From positions 62,001 to 126,000 of the forward strand of contig NZ_JAGILA010000007.1 of the NCBI RefSeq assembly GCF_017874595.1: DNA of 64,000 bases. The letters are read 5' to 3'. This DNA comes from Sinorhizobium kostiense. GTDB taxonomy: Bacteria > Pseudomonadota > Alphaproteobacteria > Rhizobiales > Rhizobiaceae. Shown here one piece after another: positions 51,533 to 61,456 of this stretch (positions are counted from its first letter, which is position 1; every line of letters begins with the position of its first letter). A program made the translations under genes and the position numbers. The notes beneath the pieces are model-generated. The model saw only the letters and a list, made by a program, of their open reading frames with translations, searched no databases and was not told the origin of the DNA.

Positions 51533-54028
51533 GTGCCAACATTTTCGCCCAGCCTCGAAAAGGCGCTGCATCAGGCACTGACTTTTGCTAACGAGCGCCA
51601 TCACGAATATGCGACGCTCGAGCACCTGCTGCTGGCATTGATCGATGATCCCGATGCGGCGGCTGTAATGGGCGCCTGCAATGTCAACCTCGACACGCTC
51701 CGCAAGACCGTTACCGATTACGTCGACAATGAATTGACGAACCTGGTGACCGGTTATGACGAGGATTCGAAGCCGACCGCCGGCTTTCAACGCGTGATCC
51801 AGCGTGCCGTCATTCACGTGCAATCGTCCGGCCGCGAGGAAGTGACGGGAGCCAACGTCCTCGTCGCCATTTTCGCCGAGCGCGAGAGCCATGCGGCCTA
51901 TTTCCTGCAGGAGCAGGAGATGACCCGCTATGATGCGGTCAATTTCATCTCGCACGGCATCGGCAAGCGAGCGGGCAGTTCGGAGTCGCGGCCCGTCCGC
52001 GGTGCCGAGGATCAGGATTCCGAGCAGAAGGCATCGCGAGAGAGCGAGGAAGCCGGCCCGAAGAAGCAGCAGGACGCGCTTACGGCCTACTGCGTGAACC
52101 TCAACGAGAAGGCGAAATCGGGCAAGATCGACCCGTTGATCGGCCGCAATGCCGAGGTCAACCGAACGATCCAGGTGCTTTGCCGCAGGTCCAAGAACAA
52201 TCCGCTTTATGTGGGCGATCCGGGCGTCGGAAAGACGGCGATTGCCGAAGGGCTGGCCAAGCGCATCGTCGAAAAACAGGTGCCGGAGGCGCTTCAGGAC
52301 GCGACGATCTTCGCCCTGGACATGGGGACGCTGCTCGCCGGCACGCGCTACCGCGGCGATTTCGAAGAACGGCTGAAGCAGGTTGTCAAGGAGCTCGAGG
52401 AGTATCCCGGAGCCGTCCTCTTCATCGACGAGATTCATACCGTCATCGGCGCCGGTGCAACGTCCGGCGGCGCGATGGATGCGTCGAACCTATTGAAGCC
52501 GGCGCTCTCCACCGGGGCAATCCGCTGCATCGGATCGACGACCTATAAGGAATATCGCCAGTTCTTCGAGAAGGACCGGGCGCTCGTCCGTCGTTTCCAG
52601 AAGATCGACGTCAACGAGCCGACGATCGCCGACACGATCGAGATCATGAAGGGCCTGAAACCCTATTTCGAGGGGTATCACAACCTCAAATACTCGAACG
52701 AGGCGATCCGGGCTGCCGTCGAGCTTTCCGCCCGCTACATCAATGATCGCAAGCTTCCCGACAAGGCGATCGATGTCATCGATGAATCGGGGGCGGCCCA
52801 GATGCTGCTTCCGGTGAGCAAGCGCCGCAAGCTGATCACCGAGAAGGAGATCGAAGCGACGATCGCCACGATGGCGCGCATTCCGCCGAAGACCGTTTCC
52901 AAGGACGACGAGGCGGTTCTCGCCAATCTGGAAAAGGAACTGCGGTCGGTCGTCTACGGGCAGGATCTGGCGATCGAGGCGCTTGCCTCGTCGATCAAGC
53001 TTGCCCGCGCTGGCCTGCGCGAGCCCAACAAGCCGATCGGCTGCTATGTCTTCTCCGGCCCGACCGGCGTCGGCAAAACCGAGGTGGCCAAGCAACTGGC
53101 GGTTTCGCTCGGTGTCGAGCTGCTGCGTTTCGATATGTCGGAATACATGGAGCGGCATACGGTTTCCCGGCTGCTCGGCGCACCGCCCGGCTACGTCGGC
53201 TTCGATCAGGGCGGCCTTCTGACCGACGGCGTCGACCAGCATCCGCATTGCGTGCTGCTGCTCGACGAGATCGAAAAGGCGCATCCCGACCTGTTCAACA
53301 TCCTGCTGCAGGTCATGGACCATGGCTCGCTGACGGACCATAACGGCAAGAAGATCGACTTCCGCAACGTCATCCTGATCATGACGACGAATGCGGGTGC
53401 CTCGGACATGGCTCGGCCGGCCATCGGCTTCGGTTCGACCAAACGGACGGGCGAGGATATCGAGGCGCTGAATCGGCTGTTCACACCGGAATTCCGCAAC
53501 CGTCTGGATGCGGTGATCCCGTTCAACTCGCTGCCGACGCCCGTCATCCATCAGGTGGTGCAGAAGTTCGTCATGCAGCTCGAAACCCAGCTTGCCGAGC
53601 GCAACGTCACCTTCGACCTCGCGCCGGAGGCCATCGCCTGGCTGGCCGAGAAGGGCTACGACGAAAAGATGGGTGCGCGTCCGCTGGCACGTGTCATCCA
53701 GGAGAACATCAAGAAGCCGCTTGCAGATGAAATCCTGTTCGGCAAGCTCAAGAAGGGCGGCGTCGTCAAGGTGACGATCGGGACGAAGGAAGACGGCAGC
53801 AAGGGGCTTATCCTGGAGGCCGTGCCGGAGACGGCGCCGATCAAGCCGAAGGCGGAGGTGTCACGCCCCGCCAGGGCCTCCAAGCCGAAGAAGACGGAAG
53901 AAAAGGAAACCGTCGCTGCCGACGCGGGCCCGAAAGCGAAGCCGAAGAAGACGGCGTCCAAGTCCGGCCCTTCGGATGCGGCTCCGCTCAAGGGACGGAC
54001 GGTTCCAAAGGTGCCGCGCAAGAAATAG
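51533..54028 (+). CDS. clpA: ATP-dependent Clp protease ATPase subunit ClpA
   Basis: 831 residues with a GTG start at 51533 and GAGGAAT upstream. The N-domain (1-150) is followed by AAA module 1 with Walker A GDPGVGKTAIAEGL near residue 228 and Walker B AVLFIDEIHT, and AAA module 2 with Walker A GPTGVGKTEVAKQL near 509 and VLLLDEIEKAH. It unfolds substrates for ClpP. A Lys/Pro/Ala-rich tail of about 67 residues extends beyond the usual C-terminal end of the family. clpS lies 10 bases upstream, the usual pairing. Confidence 0.96.
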   Translation: MPTFSPSLEKALHQALTFANERHHEYATLEHLLLALIDDPDAAAVMGACNVNLDTLRKTVTDYVDNELTNLVTGYDEDSKPTAGFQRVIQRAVIHVQSSGREEVTGANVLVAIFAERESHAAYFLQEQEMTRYDAVNFISHGIGKRAGSSESRPVRGAEDQDSEQKASRESEEAGPKKQQDALTAYCVNLNEKAKSGKIDPLIGRNAEVNRTIQVLCRRSKNNPLYVGDPGVGKTAIAEGLAKRIVEKQVPEALQDATIFALDMGTLLAGTRYRGDFEERLKQVVKELEEYPGAVLFIDEIHTVIGAGATSGGAMDASNLLKPALSTGAIRCIGSTTYKEYRQFFEKDRALVRRFQKIDVNEPTIADTIEIMKGLKPYFEGYHNLKYSNEAIRAAVELSARYINDRKLPDKAIDVIDESGAAQMLLPVSKRRKLITEKEIEATIATMARIPPKTVSKDDEAVLANLEKELRSVVYGQDLAIEALASSIKLARAGLREPNKPIGCYVFSGPTGVGKTEVAKQLAVSLGVELLRFDMSEYMERHTVSRLLGAPPGYVGFDQGGLLTDGVDQHPHCVLLLDEIEKAHPDLFNILLQVMDHGSLTDHNGKKIDFRNVILIMTTNAGASDMARPAIGFGSTKRTGEDIEALNRLFTPEFRNRLDAVIPFNSLPTPVIHQVVQKFVMQLETQLAERNVTFDLAPEAIAWLAEKGYDEKMGARPLARVIQENIKKPLADEILFGKLKKGGVVKVTIGTKEDGSKGLILEAVPETAPIKPKAEVSRPARASKPKKTEEKETVAADAGPKAKPKKTASKSGPSDAAPLKGRTVPKVPRKK

Positions 54029-54046
54029 TGCGATCGCGATGTACAG

Positions 54047-54081
54047 GCGGTGCCGGATGGTTCAATCCGGCACCGCTTTTT
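54047..54081 (+). terminator. Strong terminator after clpA
   Basis: GCGGTGCCGGAT and ATCCGGCACCGC form a 12-base-pair stem with a GGTTCA loop, followed by five T. Confidence 0.95.
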
Positions 54082-54163
54082 GACATACGGGGTTCCGCTC
54101 GATGCCGCGCACTCGAGTTCGAGAGTTTCGTATTACCCCCTCTGCCTACCGACCTGCACCCTC

Positions 54164-54901
54164 ATGGAAGACGCTGAAGACGAACGGTCATCCCTTGCCT
54201 GGTTTGTTACCGGAGCAAGGGGCATTTTCAGCCTTCCGGCGGTGATCCTGATGCTCTCCTTCGTCGGCTTCTGTGCGCTGACCGTCCAGGCGGGCATACC
54301 GCCGGAGCAGGTGATCTTCATGACCGGGGCGGTCTGGGCCCTGCCGGCGAAAGTCATCCTCGTCAGTTCGATTCTCGGCGGCGCCAGCCTCGCTACGGCC
54401 TTCCTGGCGGTTACGCTTTCATCGGTCCGCTTGATGCCGATGGTTGCCGCGCTCGTCCCGGAATTGCGCGGTCCGAGAACGCCAACCTGGCTGCTCCTGG
54501 TGCTGTCGCATTTCATTGCGATCACCGCCTGGGTCTTCGCGATGGAGCGGGTCCATGACGTGCCTCGAAACCACCGCGCCACCTTCTTCGCTGGCTTCGG
54601 CATCACGCTGGTCGTCGCCAACATGATCCTGGTCGGGGTCGTCTACCACCTCGTTGCGGAGTTCCCGCCGCTCGTTGCCGGTTGCCTGTTCTTCCTGACG
54701 CCGGTCTATTTCCTCGCTTCGATCTGGCACTCCGCGCGCCATCCGGTTATCTATGTCGCGCTCGCCGCCGGCCTCGTTGCCGGGCCTTTATGTTATTGGC
54801 TCGCTCCGGAGTTCGACATTCTGCTCGCAGGCGTCGGCGGCGGAACAGTCGCCTGGTTCGGCGAACGCCTGTGGCGCCGTCGGCGGGAGGCGAAAACGTG
54901 A
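54164..54901 (+). CDS. azlC: AzlC family branched-chain amino acid permease
   Basis: 245 residues from ATG 54164; no strong ribosome site, and the frame is open further upstream. Hydrophobic protein with the AzlC pattern: GIFSLPAVILMLSFVGFCAL, GIPPEQVIFMTGAVWALPAK, SVRLMPMVAALVPELRGP and a C-terminal membrane block. AzlC-AzlD pairs export branched-chain amino acids or their analogues. Its stop overlaps the azlD start. Confidence 0.87.
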   Translation: MEDAEDERSSLAWFVTGARGIFSLPAVILMLSFVGFCALTVQAGIPPEQVIFMTGAVWALPAKVILVSSILGGASLATAFLAVTLSSVRLMPMVAALVPELRGPRTPTWLLLVLSHFIAITAWVFAMERVHDVPRNHRATFFAGFGITLVVANMILVGVVYHLVAEFPPLVAGCLFFLTPVYFLASIWHSARHPVIYVALAAGLVAGPLCYWLAPEFDILLAGVGGGTVAWFGERLWRRRREAKT

Positions 54902-55242
54902 ACTGGATGGAGGGATGGTGGGCCTATGTCTTCATCGCCGTGGGCGGCTGGCTCGCGACGGACATCTGGCGCTGGCTCGGCGTCATTGCAGGCAATCGGC
55001 TTCGCGAGGATTCAGAAGCGTTGAACTGGGTGAGGGCGGTGGCGACCGCGCTGGTCGCGGCGGTGATCGCAAAGCTGATTCTCTATCCGACCGGCGTGCT
55101 CGCACAGTCGCCGCTGTGGCTGCGGATGGCCGCAGTCATTCTTGGAGCATTCGGTTTCTTCCTTGGCCGGCAGAAGCCGGCGGCAGGAATCGCGACCGCA
55201 ATCGCCGTTCTGGCCGCCGGACTTTGGTGGCTTGGATTTTGA
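54898..55242 (+). CDS. azlD: AzlD-type membrane protein
   Basis: 114 residues with a GTG at 54898 that overlaps the azlC stop (GTGA), and GGGAGG 7 bases upstream. Three to four hydrophobic segments (YVFIAVGGWLATDIWRWLGV, AVATALVAAVIAKLILYP, ATAIAVLAAGLWWLGF). Small partner of AzlC. Confidence 0.82.
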   Translation: MNWMEGWWAYVFIAVGGWLATDIWRWLGVIAGNRLREDSEALNWVRAVATALVAAVIAKLILYPTGVLAQSPLWLRMAAVILGAFGFFLGRQKPAAGIATAIAVLAAGLWWLGF

Positions 55243-55260
55243 TGGCTTAAATTAGAGCTA

Positions 55261-55680
55261 TTACAGAGCCCGACGGATCTTTTCCGCATTCGCAGCCAGC
55301 ACGTCGCCGTCTTCCATCTGCCCGGAGTGGGGCCTCAGCGGGACGCCCGCTCGGCGCGGGATGACATGGAAATGCAGGTGGAAGACGGATTGGCCGGCTG
55401 GTGCCTCGTTGAACTGCATGATCGTGACGCCGTCGGCGTCAAACGCCTCCTTCGCCGCAATGGCGACTTTCTGGACGGTTGCGATCAGCGCAGGCAGGGT
55501 AGCGGGATCCGCGTCGAGGAGGTTGCGGGACGGCGCCTTCGGCATTACCAGGACGTGCCCTTCCGCCTGAGGCATGACGTCCATGAATGCTACCGACGCG
55601 TCGTCCTCATAGACGCGATGCGAGGGGATCTCGCCGCGCAGGATCTTGGCGAAGATATTGTTGCTGTCGTAGCCGCTCAT
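55261..55680 (-). CDS. HIT family hydrolase
   Basis: 139 residues from ATG 55680, with AGGAAGAG upstream. Histidine-triad nucleotide-binding protein: IFAKILRGEIPSHRVYEDD at the N-terminus and the active site FHLHFHVIPR (HxHxH) near the C-terminus. Hydrolyses nucleoside phosphoramidates or similar substrates. It converges with azlD with 18 bases between the stops. Confidence 0.93.
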   Translation of the reverse strand: MSGYDSNNIFAKILRGEIPSHRVYEDDASVAFMDVMPQAEGHVLVMPKAPSRNLLDADPATLPALIATVQKVAIAAKEAFDADGVTIMQFNEAPAGQSVFHLHFHVIPRRAGVPLRPHSGQMEDGDVLAANAEKIRRAL

Positions 55681-55717
55681 GTCTCTTCCTCTTGTCGTTT
55701 GGCCATCGGCCGCTGCG

Positions 55718-56908
55718 TCATTTATCTTGTTGGCGCTCGCCCCTGCGGAATGGTCCGTGCTCGGCAAGATATTCCCCGGTCTCTTCCACATCGCGGCGTT
55801 CCTGCTCCAGATAATCCGCCACTGCACGCGCCAGGCCCGGATGAGCGATGAAATGCGCAGAATGGGTCGTCACCGGCATATATCCGCGCGCGAGCTTGTG
55901 TTCGCCTTGAGCTCCGGCTTCGACGCGCCTCAGTCCCCTGGCGATCGCGAAATCGATCGCCTGGTGATAGCAGACCTCGAAATGCAGCAAGGGGTGGTCC
56001 TCGATGCAGCCCCAGTGCCGGCCGTAAAGCGCGTCTGTGCCGATGAAGTTGATGGCGCCGGCCATATATCGGCCGCCTCGCTTGGCCATCACCAGCAGAA
56101 TGTCGTCGGCCATCCGCTCACCGATCAGGGAATAGAAGGAGCGGGTCAGATAGGGGCGCCCCCACTTGCGTCCGCCCGTGTCCGTGTAAAAGGCGAAGAA
56201 TTGATCCCAGATGCCCTCCGTGAGGTCGCTTCCGGTCAGCCAATCGATGGTGATGCCATTCTCGACCGCCGTGCGGCGCTCCTTCTTCAGCGCCTTTCGC
56301 TTGCGGGATTGAAGCGTGGCGAGAAAATCGTCGTATGAGTGATAGCCCTCATTGGTGAAATGGAACTGCTGGTCGGTGCGATGCAGGAAACCCGCCCGTT
56401 CGAAGGTCGGCAATTCCTCGGGCGGCACAAAAGTTACATGGGCCGAGGAGACGCCGTGGCGACGGGTGAGCTCTTTCAGCCCTGCCACCAAAGCGTCGCG
56501 GACAGGCTGGGCAGCGCAGTTCTGTGCAATCAGCAGCCGCGGCCCGGTGACCGGCGTGAAGGGGACGGAACATTGCAGCTTCGGATAGTAGCGGCCGCCC
56601 GCGCGCTCGAAGGCGTTCGCCCAACCGTGGTCGAAGACATATTCGCCCTGGCTGTGGTTTTTCATGTAGCAGACGAGCGCACCCCGGAGGAAACCGTCCG
56701 CATCTTCCATCAACAGGTGTTGGCCAAGCCATCCCGTCTCCGCCGTTGCCGAACCGGACTCCTCAAGGGCCGACAGATAGGCGTGCGAGAGGAACGGGTT
56801 GTAAGGCACGCCGGCATGCTCTTTCGAGGCGCCGGCAAGCCGACCCCAGTTCACCGGCGCAATAGCGGTGAACGAATGTTCGATCCGGATGGTGATCGCG
56901 TCTGGCAT
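55718..56908 (-). CDS. GNAT family acyltransferase (DUF482/FemAB-like)
   Basis: 396 residues. Matches the DUF482 peptidogalycan group: VPYNPFLSHAYLSALEESGS, YVFDHGWANAFERAGGRYYP, CSVPFTPVTGPRLL, DDFLATLQSRKRKALKKERR and ALYGRHWGC with a C-terminal GEHKLARGYMP. The fold is a tandem acetyltransferase; the acceptor is unknown. It follows the GDPD gene after 4 bases on the minus strand. Confidence 0.88.
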   Translation of the reverse strand: MPDAITIRIEHSFTAIAPVNWGRLAGASKEHAGVPYNPFLSHAYLSALEESGSATAETGWLGQHLLMEDADGFLRGALVCYMKNHSQGEYVFDHGWANAFERAGGRYYPKLQCSVPFTPVTGPRLLIAQNCAAQPVRDALVAGLKELTRRHGVSSAHVTFVPPEELPTFERAGFLHRTDQQFHFTNEGYHSYDDFLATLQSRKRKALKKERRTAVENGITIDWLTGSDLTEGIWDQFFAFYTDTGGRKWGRPYLTRSFYSLIGERMADDILLVMAKRGGRYMAGAINFIGTDALYGRHWGCIEDHPLLHFEVCYHQAIDFAIARGLRRVEAGAQGEHKLARGYMPVTTHSAHFIAHPGLARAVADYLEQERRDVEETGEYLAEHGPFRRGERQQDK

Positions 56909-56912
56909 GAGC

Positions 56913-57638
56913 CTAACTAATCATGCTCTCCCGCGGATCGAAACCCTCGAATGTCATCTGATCGGCGTGGGCGAAGGTGTGTTCCTTCGCCCGGGCGTCA
57001 CGCACGGTCCAGGTGACTACGGTGCGGCCGAGGGCGCGCTCCTTGGTGATGAAGGAGTTCGGCAGGTCGCCATAGAAGTAGGAAATGAAGTCGAGGCCGA
57101 GCTGCATCGCCTCCTCATGCACGAAGAAGGTCTCCGGCCTCGACCCTTCGGCGGTCAAGCCGAGCGGATAGGGAGCGTCGAGCGCCTTCAGATCCTTGAG
57201 CAGCCAATGATCGAAGCTCATCAGCGCAACTTCCCCCTCGTAGCCTTCGAGCGCATCGAGCACGGCCGCCGCAAAGCCTTCGTCGTCGCCCTTTCGGCCC
57301 TTGAGTTCGAGCACCAGCGGTACCCGGCCGGCTACGAGGCGGAGCAGTTGCGACAATGTCGGCACCTTGTCCTTCGTGCCGCCGACTGAAAGGAGCCCGA
57401 GTTCGGCCGCCGTTTTCGCCCGGACATCTCCCTTCAAGCCGCAGAGGCGCTGCAGGTCGTCGTCGTGGAAGACAACCGGTATGCTGTCAGCAGTGTATTG
57501 CAGGTCGCACTCGATCGCGAATCCCGCTTCGACGGCGCGCCCGAAGGCCGATAGCGTGTTCTCCCAGACCTCACGGTTCATGTCGTGGTATCCGCGATGG
57601 GCGATCGGCTGGGCTTTGAGCCAGGACGTATCCTTCAT
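56913..57638 (-). CDS. Glycerophosphodiester phosphodiesterase family protein
   Basis: 241 residues. TIM-barrel GDPD: PIAHRGYHDMNREVWENTLS and IECDLQYTADSIPVVFHDDD carry the catalytic His and metal-binding Glu/Asp residues. No signal peptide, so it is cytoplasmic. It releases alcohols from glycerophosphodiesters, or may act on related lipids. RidA lies 14 bases upstream on the same strand. Confidence 0.92.
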   Translation of the reverse strand: MKDTSWLKAQPIAHRGYHDMNREVWENTLSAFGRAVEAGFAIECDLQYTADSIPVVFHDDDLQRLCGLKGDVRAKTAAELGLLSVGGTKDKVPTLSQLLRLVAGRVPLVLELKGRKGDDEGFAAAVLDALEGYEGEVALMSFDHWLLKDLKALDAPYPLGLTAEGSRPETFFVHEEAMQLGLDFISYFYGDLPNSFITKERALGRTVVTWTVRDARAKEHTFAHADQMTFEGFDPRESMIS

Positions 57639-57652
57639 GGGGCGCCCCCGGA

Positions 57653-58120
57653 TCAGGCGATTTCGACCACGGCGTCGATTTCGACGGCGGCATTGAAGGG
57701 AAGCGAGGCCATGCCGACAGCGGCGCGCGCGTGCTTGCCCGCCTCGCCGAGCACGTTGGCGAAAAGATTCGAGGCGCCGTTGATGACGAGGTGCTGTTCG
57801 GTGAATTCCGGAGTGGAGGCGACGAAGCCGTTGATCTTGACGAGGCGGCGAATGCGCCCGAGATCACCGCCAAGAGCGGCCTTCGCCTGAGCGAGGATGT
57901 TGATTGCGCAAAGCTCGGCCGCTCGCTGTGCCGCCGCGACGTCAACGTCCTTGCCTACATGGCCGGTCACCGCGACCTTGCCGGCCTCCATCGGCAATTG
58001 CCCGGAAATATAGAGCGTCGAGCCAGTAACGAGGTAGGGCACGTAATTGGCCACCGGCGCGACTGCCTGCGGAAGGACAATTCCGAGTTCGTTGAGGCGC
58101 GCTTCGATCTCTGCGGACAT
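57653..58120 (-). CDS. RidA family protein
   Basis: 155 residues, the long YjgF/YER057c form. RidA proteins hydrolyse reactive enamines and imines made by PLP enzymes. The pattern LYISGQLPM, AAQRAAELCAINILAQAKAA and HARAAVGMASLPFNAAVEID is typical. The key Arg is in HARAAVG. It is the first gene of a set with GDPD and GNAT genes, and divergent from eipB. Confidence 0.92.
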   Translation of the reverse strand: MSAEIEARLNELGIVLPQAVAPVANYVPYLVTGSTLYISGQLPMEAGKVAVTGHVGKDVDVAAAQRAAELCAINILAQAKAALGGDLGRIRRLVKINGFVASTPEFTEQHLVINGASNLFANVLGEAGKHARAAVGMASLPFNAAVEIDAVVEIA

Positions 58121-58239
58121 GGGGGGCTCCGTTGTTGTCTTTTGTGGTAAAATCTTGCAGGAACGTGACAGGCGCTACGCCTCGCTTCTGCCGAACGCTT
58201 GTTTATATCATCGCCGGCGAGTCCAACAGGAGGAAACGG

Positions 58240-59061
58240 ATGTTTCGTAAAGGCTTCGGTCTTGCCGCTCTGTCGGGCGCCTGTCTCGCCGCTTTGGCGG
58301 TTTCTGATGGCGCACAGGCAAGCACGCTCGCGCCGCACCGCGCGGTATACGATCTGGAACTCAAGGACGCTTCCGAACGCTCCGGCATCGCCGGCATGTA
58401 CGGCCGCATGGTGTACGAATTCAACGGCTCGGCCTGTCAAGGATACACGGTGAGCTTCCGGTTCGTGACCCAGGTCGACACCGGTGAGGAAGTGCGCCTC
58501 ACCGACCAGCAGACGACCACCTTCGAGGATATGAGGACCGGCAGCTTCCGCTTTCTTACCCGTTCCTTCACGGACGAGAAGCTGGACAAGGAAGTTCGTG
58601 GCAGTGCGCACGAGGAGAATTCCGGCGTCAAGGTGGAATTGACGGCTCCCGACAGGCGGGAGGTGGCGCTGGCCGAAAGCCGGTTTCCGACGGAGCACAT
58701 GCTGGAGGTGATCGATCGGGCGAAAAGGGGCGAGACGTTCTTTGAATCCCGCATCTTCGACGGCTCCGATTCGGGCGACAAGACGCTGATCACCTCGACC
58801 TTCGTCGGCAAGGCGCGCAAACCAGCCCCGGATGACCCGGACGCCGGCAAGGCTGGAAACCTCGCCGGGGACAGCTATTGGCCGGTGACGATTTCCTATT
58901 TCAACGATGATTCGAGCGGGGATGCCGTGCCCGTCTACCGCATGTCGTTCAAGCTCTATGATAACGGGGTCACCCGCGACCTGACGATGGATTATGGAGA
59001 CTTCGTCCTGACCGGCAAGCTTGCCGAACTCGAAGTGTTCAAGTCGGAAGAGTGCAAATAA
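58240..59061 (+). CDS. eipB: EipB-family periplasmic envelope protein (DUF1849)
   Basis: 273 residues. ATG 58240 with AGGAGGAAACGG, an ideal ribosome site. A signal peptide covers about 1-27 (ALAVSDGAQAS). The beta-rich periplasmic domain starts LAPHRAVYDLEL. One Cys (C66, in SACQGY) lies early and one near the end (C272, EECK), matching the conserved disulfide described for Brucella EipB. EipB is needed for envelope integrity there. The gene stands alone. Confidence 0.92.
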   Translation: MFRKGFGLAALSGACLAALAVSDGAQASTLAPHRAVYDLELKDASERSGIAGMYGRMVYEFNGSACQGYTVSFRFVTQVDTGEEVRLTDQQTTTFEDMRTGSFRFLTRSFTDEKLDKEVRGSAHEENSGVKVELTAPDRREVALAESRFPTEHMLEVIDRAKRGETFFESRIFDGSDSGDKTLITSTFVGKARKPAPDDPDAGKAGNLAGDSYWPVTISYFNDDSSGDAVPVYRMSFKLYDNGVTRDLTMDYGDFVLTGKLAELEVFKSEECK

Positions 59062-59062
59062 T

Positions 59063-59108
59063 GCATGTCGCCCAAAACTGTGCAGCGGTTTTCGGGACAA
59101 CGACATGC
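59063..59108. repeat. Rhizobial intergenic palindromic repeat
   Basis: GCATGTCG (59063-59070) and CGACATGC (59101-59108) form the outer arms, with CCCAAAAC and GTTTTCGGG inside. The sequence type is one I know as a repeated intergenic palindrome in Sinorhizobium-like genomes. It starts one base after the eipB stop codon. Confidence 0.65.
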
Positions 59109-59121
59109 GTGAAAACAAAGT

Positions 59122-59160
59122 CCAAAAGCGCGTCGCACGAAAAACGCGACGCGCTTTTGG
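59122..59160 (+). terminator. Terminator-like hairpin after eipB
   Basis: CCAAAAGCGCGTCGC and GCGACGCGCTTTTGG form a perfect 15-base-pair stem with a 9-base A-rich loop. Confidence 0.8.
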
Positions 59161-59331
59161 CGGCAAATCCAACTTCCTGTCTTGATTTATCGGGCGGTTG
59201 CCGCTAAGGGGCTGCCCATTCCACACGTGAGGCATGGGATTTTCCGGGAGAAATCCGGATTGTTCCGCCGGTGGGCGCATCGCTATGTGCTCGACGCCTC
59301 GCGGAGGTTCAACCGGAAAAGGAGAAAAGGC

Positions 59332-60099
59332 ATGGCATTGCCTGATTTTACCATGCGCCAGCTTCTCGAAGCAGGCGTCCACTTCGGTCACCAGACGCAC
59401 CGCTGGAACCCGAAGATGAAGCCGTACATCTTCGGCGATCGTAACAACGTCCACATCATCGACCTTGCCCAGACCGTACCGATGCTGTCGCGCGCCCTGC
59501 AGGTTGTCAGCGATACCGTCGCTAGCGGTGGCCGCGTGCTCTTCGTCGGCACCAAGCGCCAGGCTTCGGAAATCATCGCCGACGCTGCGAAGCGCTCCGC
59601 CCAGTATTACGTCAATGCCCGCTGGCTCGGCGGCATGATGACCAACTGGAAGACGATTTCCAACTCGATCCAGCGCCTGCGCAAGCTCGATGAGATCCTC
59701 GCTTCGGAGGCTTCCGGCTTCACGAAGAAGGAGCGCCTCAACCTCGAGCGTGAGCGCGAAAAGCTGAACCGTGCGCTCGGCGGTATCCGCGATATGGGCG
59801 GCACCCCGGACCTGATGTTCATCATCGACACCAACAAGGAATCGATCGCTATCGAGGAAGCCAAGCGTCTTGGCATTCCGGTCGTCGCCATCATCGATTC
59901 GAACTGCGATCCGGACCTGATCGACTATCCGATTCCGGGTAATGACGATGCATCGCGTGCGATCGCGCTTTACTGCGATCTCGTTGCCCGCGCCGCTATC
60001 GACGGTATTGCGCGCCAGCAGGGTGCCGCGGGCCGTGACCTCGGCGCTTCGGAAGAAGTTCCGGTCGAGCCGACTCTCGAGGAATCGTCCGAAGCTTGA
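59332..60099 (+). CDS. rpsB: 30S ribosomal protein S2
   Basis: 255 residues from ATG 59332, with AAAAGGAGAAAAGG upstream. Ribosomal protein S2: [34 protein letters not shown] and [20 protein letters not shown] are diagnostic. The frame remains open upstream to 59182, but the conserved start is at 59332. A leader of about 170 bases may be regulated by S2. It is the first gene of the rpsB-tsf pair, with a terminator between the two. Confidence 0.98.
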   Translation: MALPDFTMRQLLEAGVHFGHQTHRWNPKMKPYIFGDRNNVHIIDLAQTVPMLSRALQVVSDTVASGGRVLFVGTKRQASEIIADAAKRSAQYYVNARWLGGMMTNWKTISNSIQRLRKLDEILASEASGFTKKERLNLEREREKLNRALGGIRDMGGTPDLMFIIDTNKESIAIEEAKRLGIPVVAIIDSNCDPDLIDYPIPGNDDASRAIALYCDLVARAAIDGIARQQGAAGRDLGASEEVPVEPTLEESSEA

Positions 60100-60144
60100 T
60101 CGGGCGGCCGGCGGCAAGAAGCGCTGCCGCATGAAATGCGCGGG

Positions 60145-60187
60145 CGAGGCCGTTTTCTGATGAAAATCTGAACGGCCTCGTTCTTTT
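60145..60187 (+). terminator. Terminator or attenuator between rpsB and tsf
   Basis: CGAGGCCGTT and AACGGCCTCG pair over 10 bases with a 16-base loop, followed by TTCTTTT. Confidence 0.8.
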
Positions 60188-60353
60188 CAGCCGGGAATGG
60201 CGCGGTCGGGCCGAGCATATGTGGCCCACGCCCTTATTGACCTTGGGGCGCCGTCATCACGGTGTCACGGAGAAAGGCCATTCCCTGCCAAACCCTCTGG
60301 CACCGCGCCACTTGCGGTTGGCGCGCCAGCCAAACAGACAAAGAGGCAAGAAG

Positions 60354-61277
60354 ATGACTGTTACTGCCGCGATGGTGAAGGATCTGCGCGAGAAGACCGG
60401 CGCAGGCATGATGGATTGCAAGAAGGCGCTTGCCGAGACCAACGGCGACATGGAGGCTGCGATCGATTGGCTGCGCGCCAAGGGCATTGCCAAGGCTGAC
60501 AAGAAGTCAGGCCGCACGGCCGCCGAGGGTCTCGTCGGCATCGCCAGTGCCGGCAACAAGGCCGTCGTCGTCGAAATCAACTCCGAAACCGACTTCGTCG
60601 CCCGCAACGATGCCTTCCAGGATCTCGTCCGCGGCGTCGCAAATGTTGCGCTCGGCACGGGCGGCACTGTTGAGGCCGTTGCCACGGCGACCTATCCGGC
60701 GACCGGCAAGTCCGTCGAGGAAACGGTCAAGGACGCGATCGCCACTATCGGTGAAAACATGACGCTGCGCCGCGCGGCCATGCTCGAGGTCGAAAACGGT
60801 GTGGTTGCCACCTACATCCACAACGCGGCCGGCGACGGCATCGGCAAGCTCGGCGTGCTCGTAGCGCTGAAGTCAACGGGCGACAAGGAAGCGCTGAACG
60901 CCATCGGCCGCCAGGTTGCGATGCACGTTGCCGCGACCAACCCGCTCGCAGTCCGTCCGTCCGAGATCGACCCGGCGGTTGCCGAGCGCGAGCGCAACGT
61001 CTTCATCGAGCAGTCCCGCGCATCGGGCAAGCCGGACAACATTATCGAGAAGATGGTCGAAGGCCGCATGCGCAAGTTCTTCGAGGAAGTAGCCCTCCTG
61101 TCGCAGGCTTTCGTCATGAACCCGGACCAGACCGTCGAGGCAGCCATCAAGGAAGCGGAGAAGTCGGTCGGTGCGCCGATCGAAGTCGCCGGCATTGCTC
61201 GCCTGCTCCTCGGCGAAGGCGTTCAGAAGGAAGAGTCCGACTTCGCGGCGGAAGTTGCAGCGGCCGCAAAGGGTTGA
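60354..61277 (+). CDS. tsf: Elongation factor Ts
   Basis: 307 residues from ATG 60354, with AGAGGCAAGAAG upstream. Nucleotide exchange factor for EF-Tu. [20 protein letters not shown] is the classic start; [32 protein letters not shown] and VQKEESDF follow. It follows rpsB as in most bacteria, after a hairpin that may set the ratio of the two proteins. Confidence 0.98.
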   Translation: MTVTAAMVKDLREKTGAGMMDCKKALAETNGDMEAAIDWLRAKGIAKADKKSGRTAAEGLVGIASAGNKAVVVEINSETDFVARNDAFQDLVRGVANVALGTGGTVEAVATATYPATGKSVEETVKDAIATIGENMTLRRAAMLEVENGVVATYIHNAAGDGIGKLGVLVALKSTGDKEALNAIGRQVAMHVAATNPLAVRPSEIDPAVAERERNVFIEQSRASGKPDNIIEKMVEGRMRKFFEEVALLSQAFVMNPDQTVEAAIKEAEKSVGAPIEVAGIARLLLGEGVQKEESDFAAEVAAAAKG

Positions 61278-61456
61278 TTTCTTCCTCCCGATCGGGAAAA
61301 GCTCAGGGCATCGCGTGACAACGCGGTGCCCTTCGTGTATCCGGCATTCGTCATTGCGTCGGACCCGCCGGAGCGGTCGATACCGCGCAACCGGATTTGT
61401 CCCCATGCCGCTGTGCGCCGCCTTGCGCATGCGTGCCGATCTGTTCAGGAGTGATG

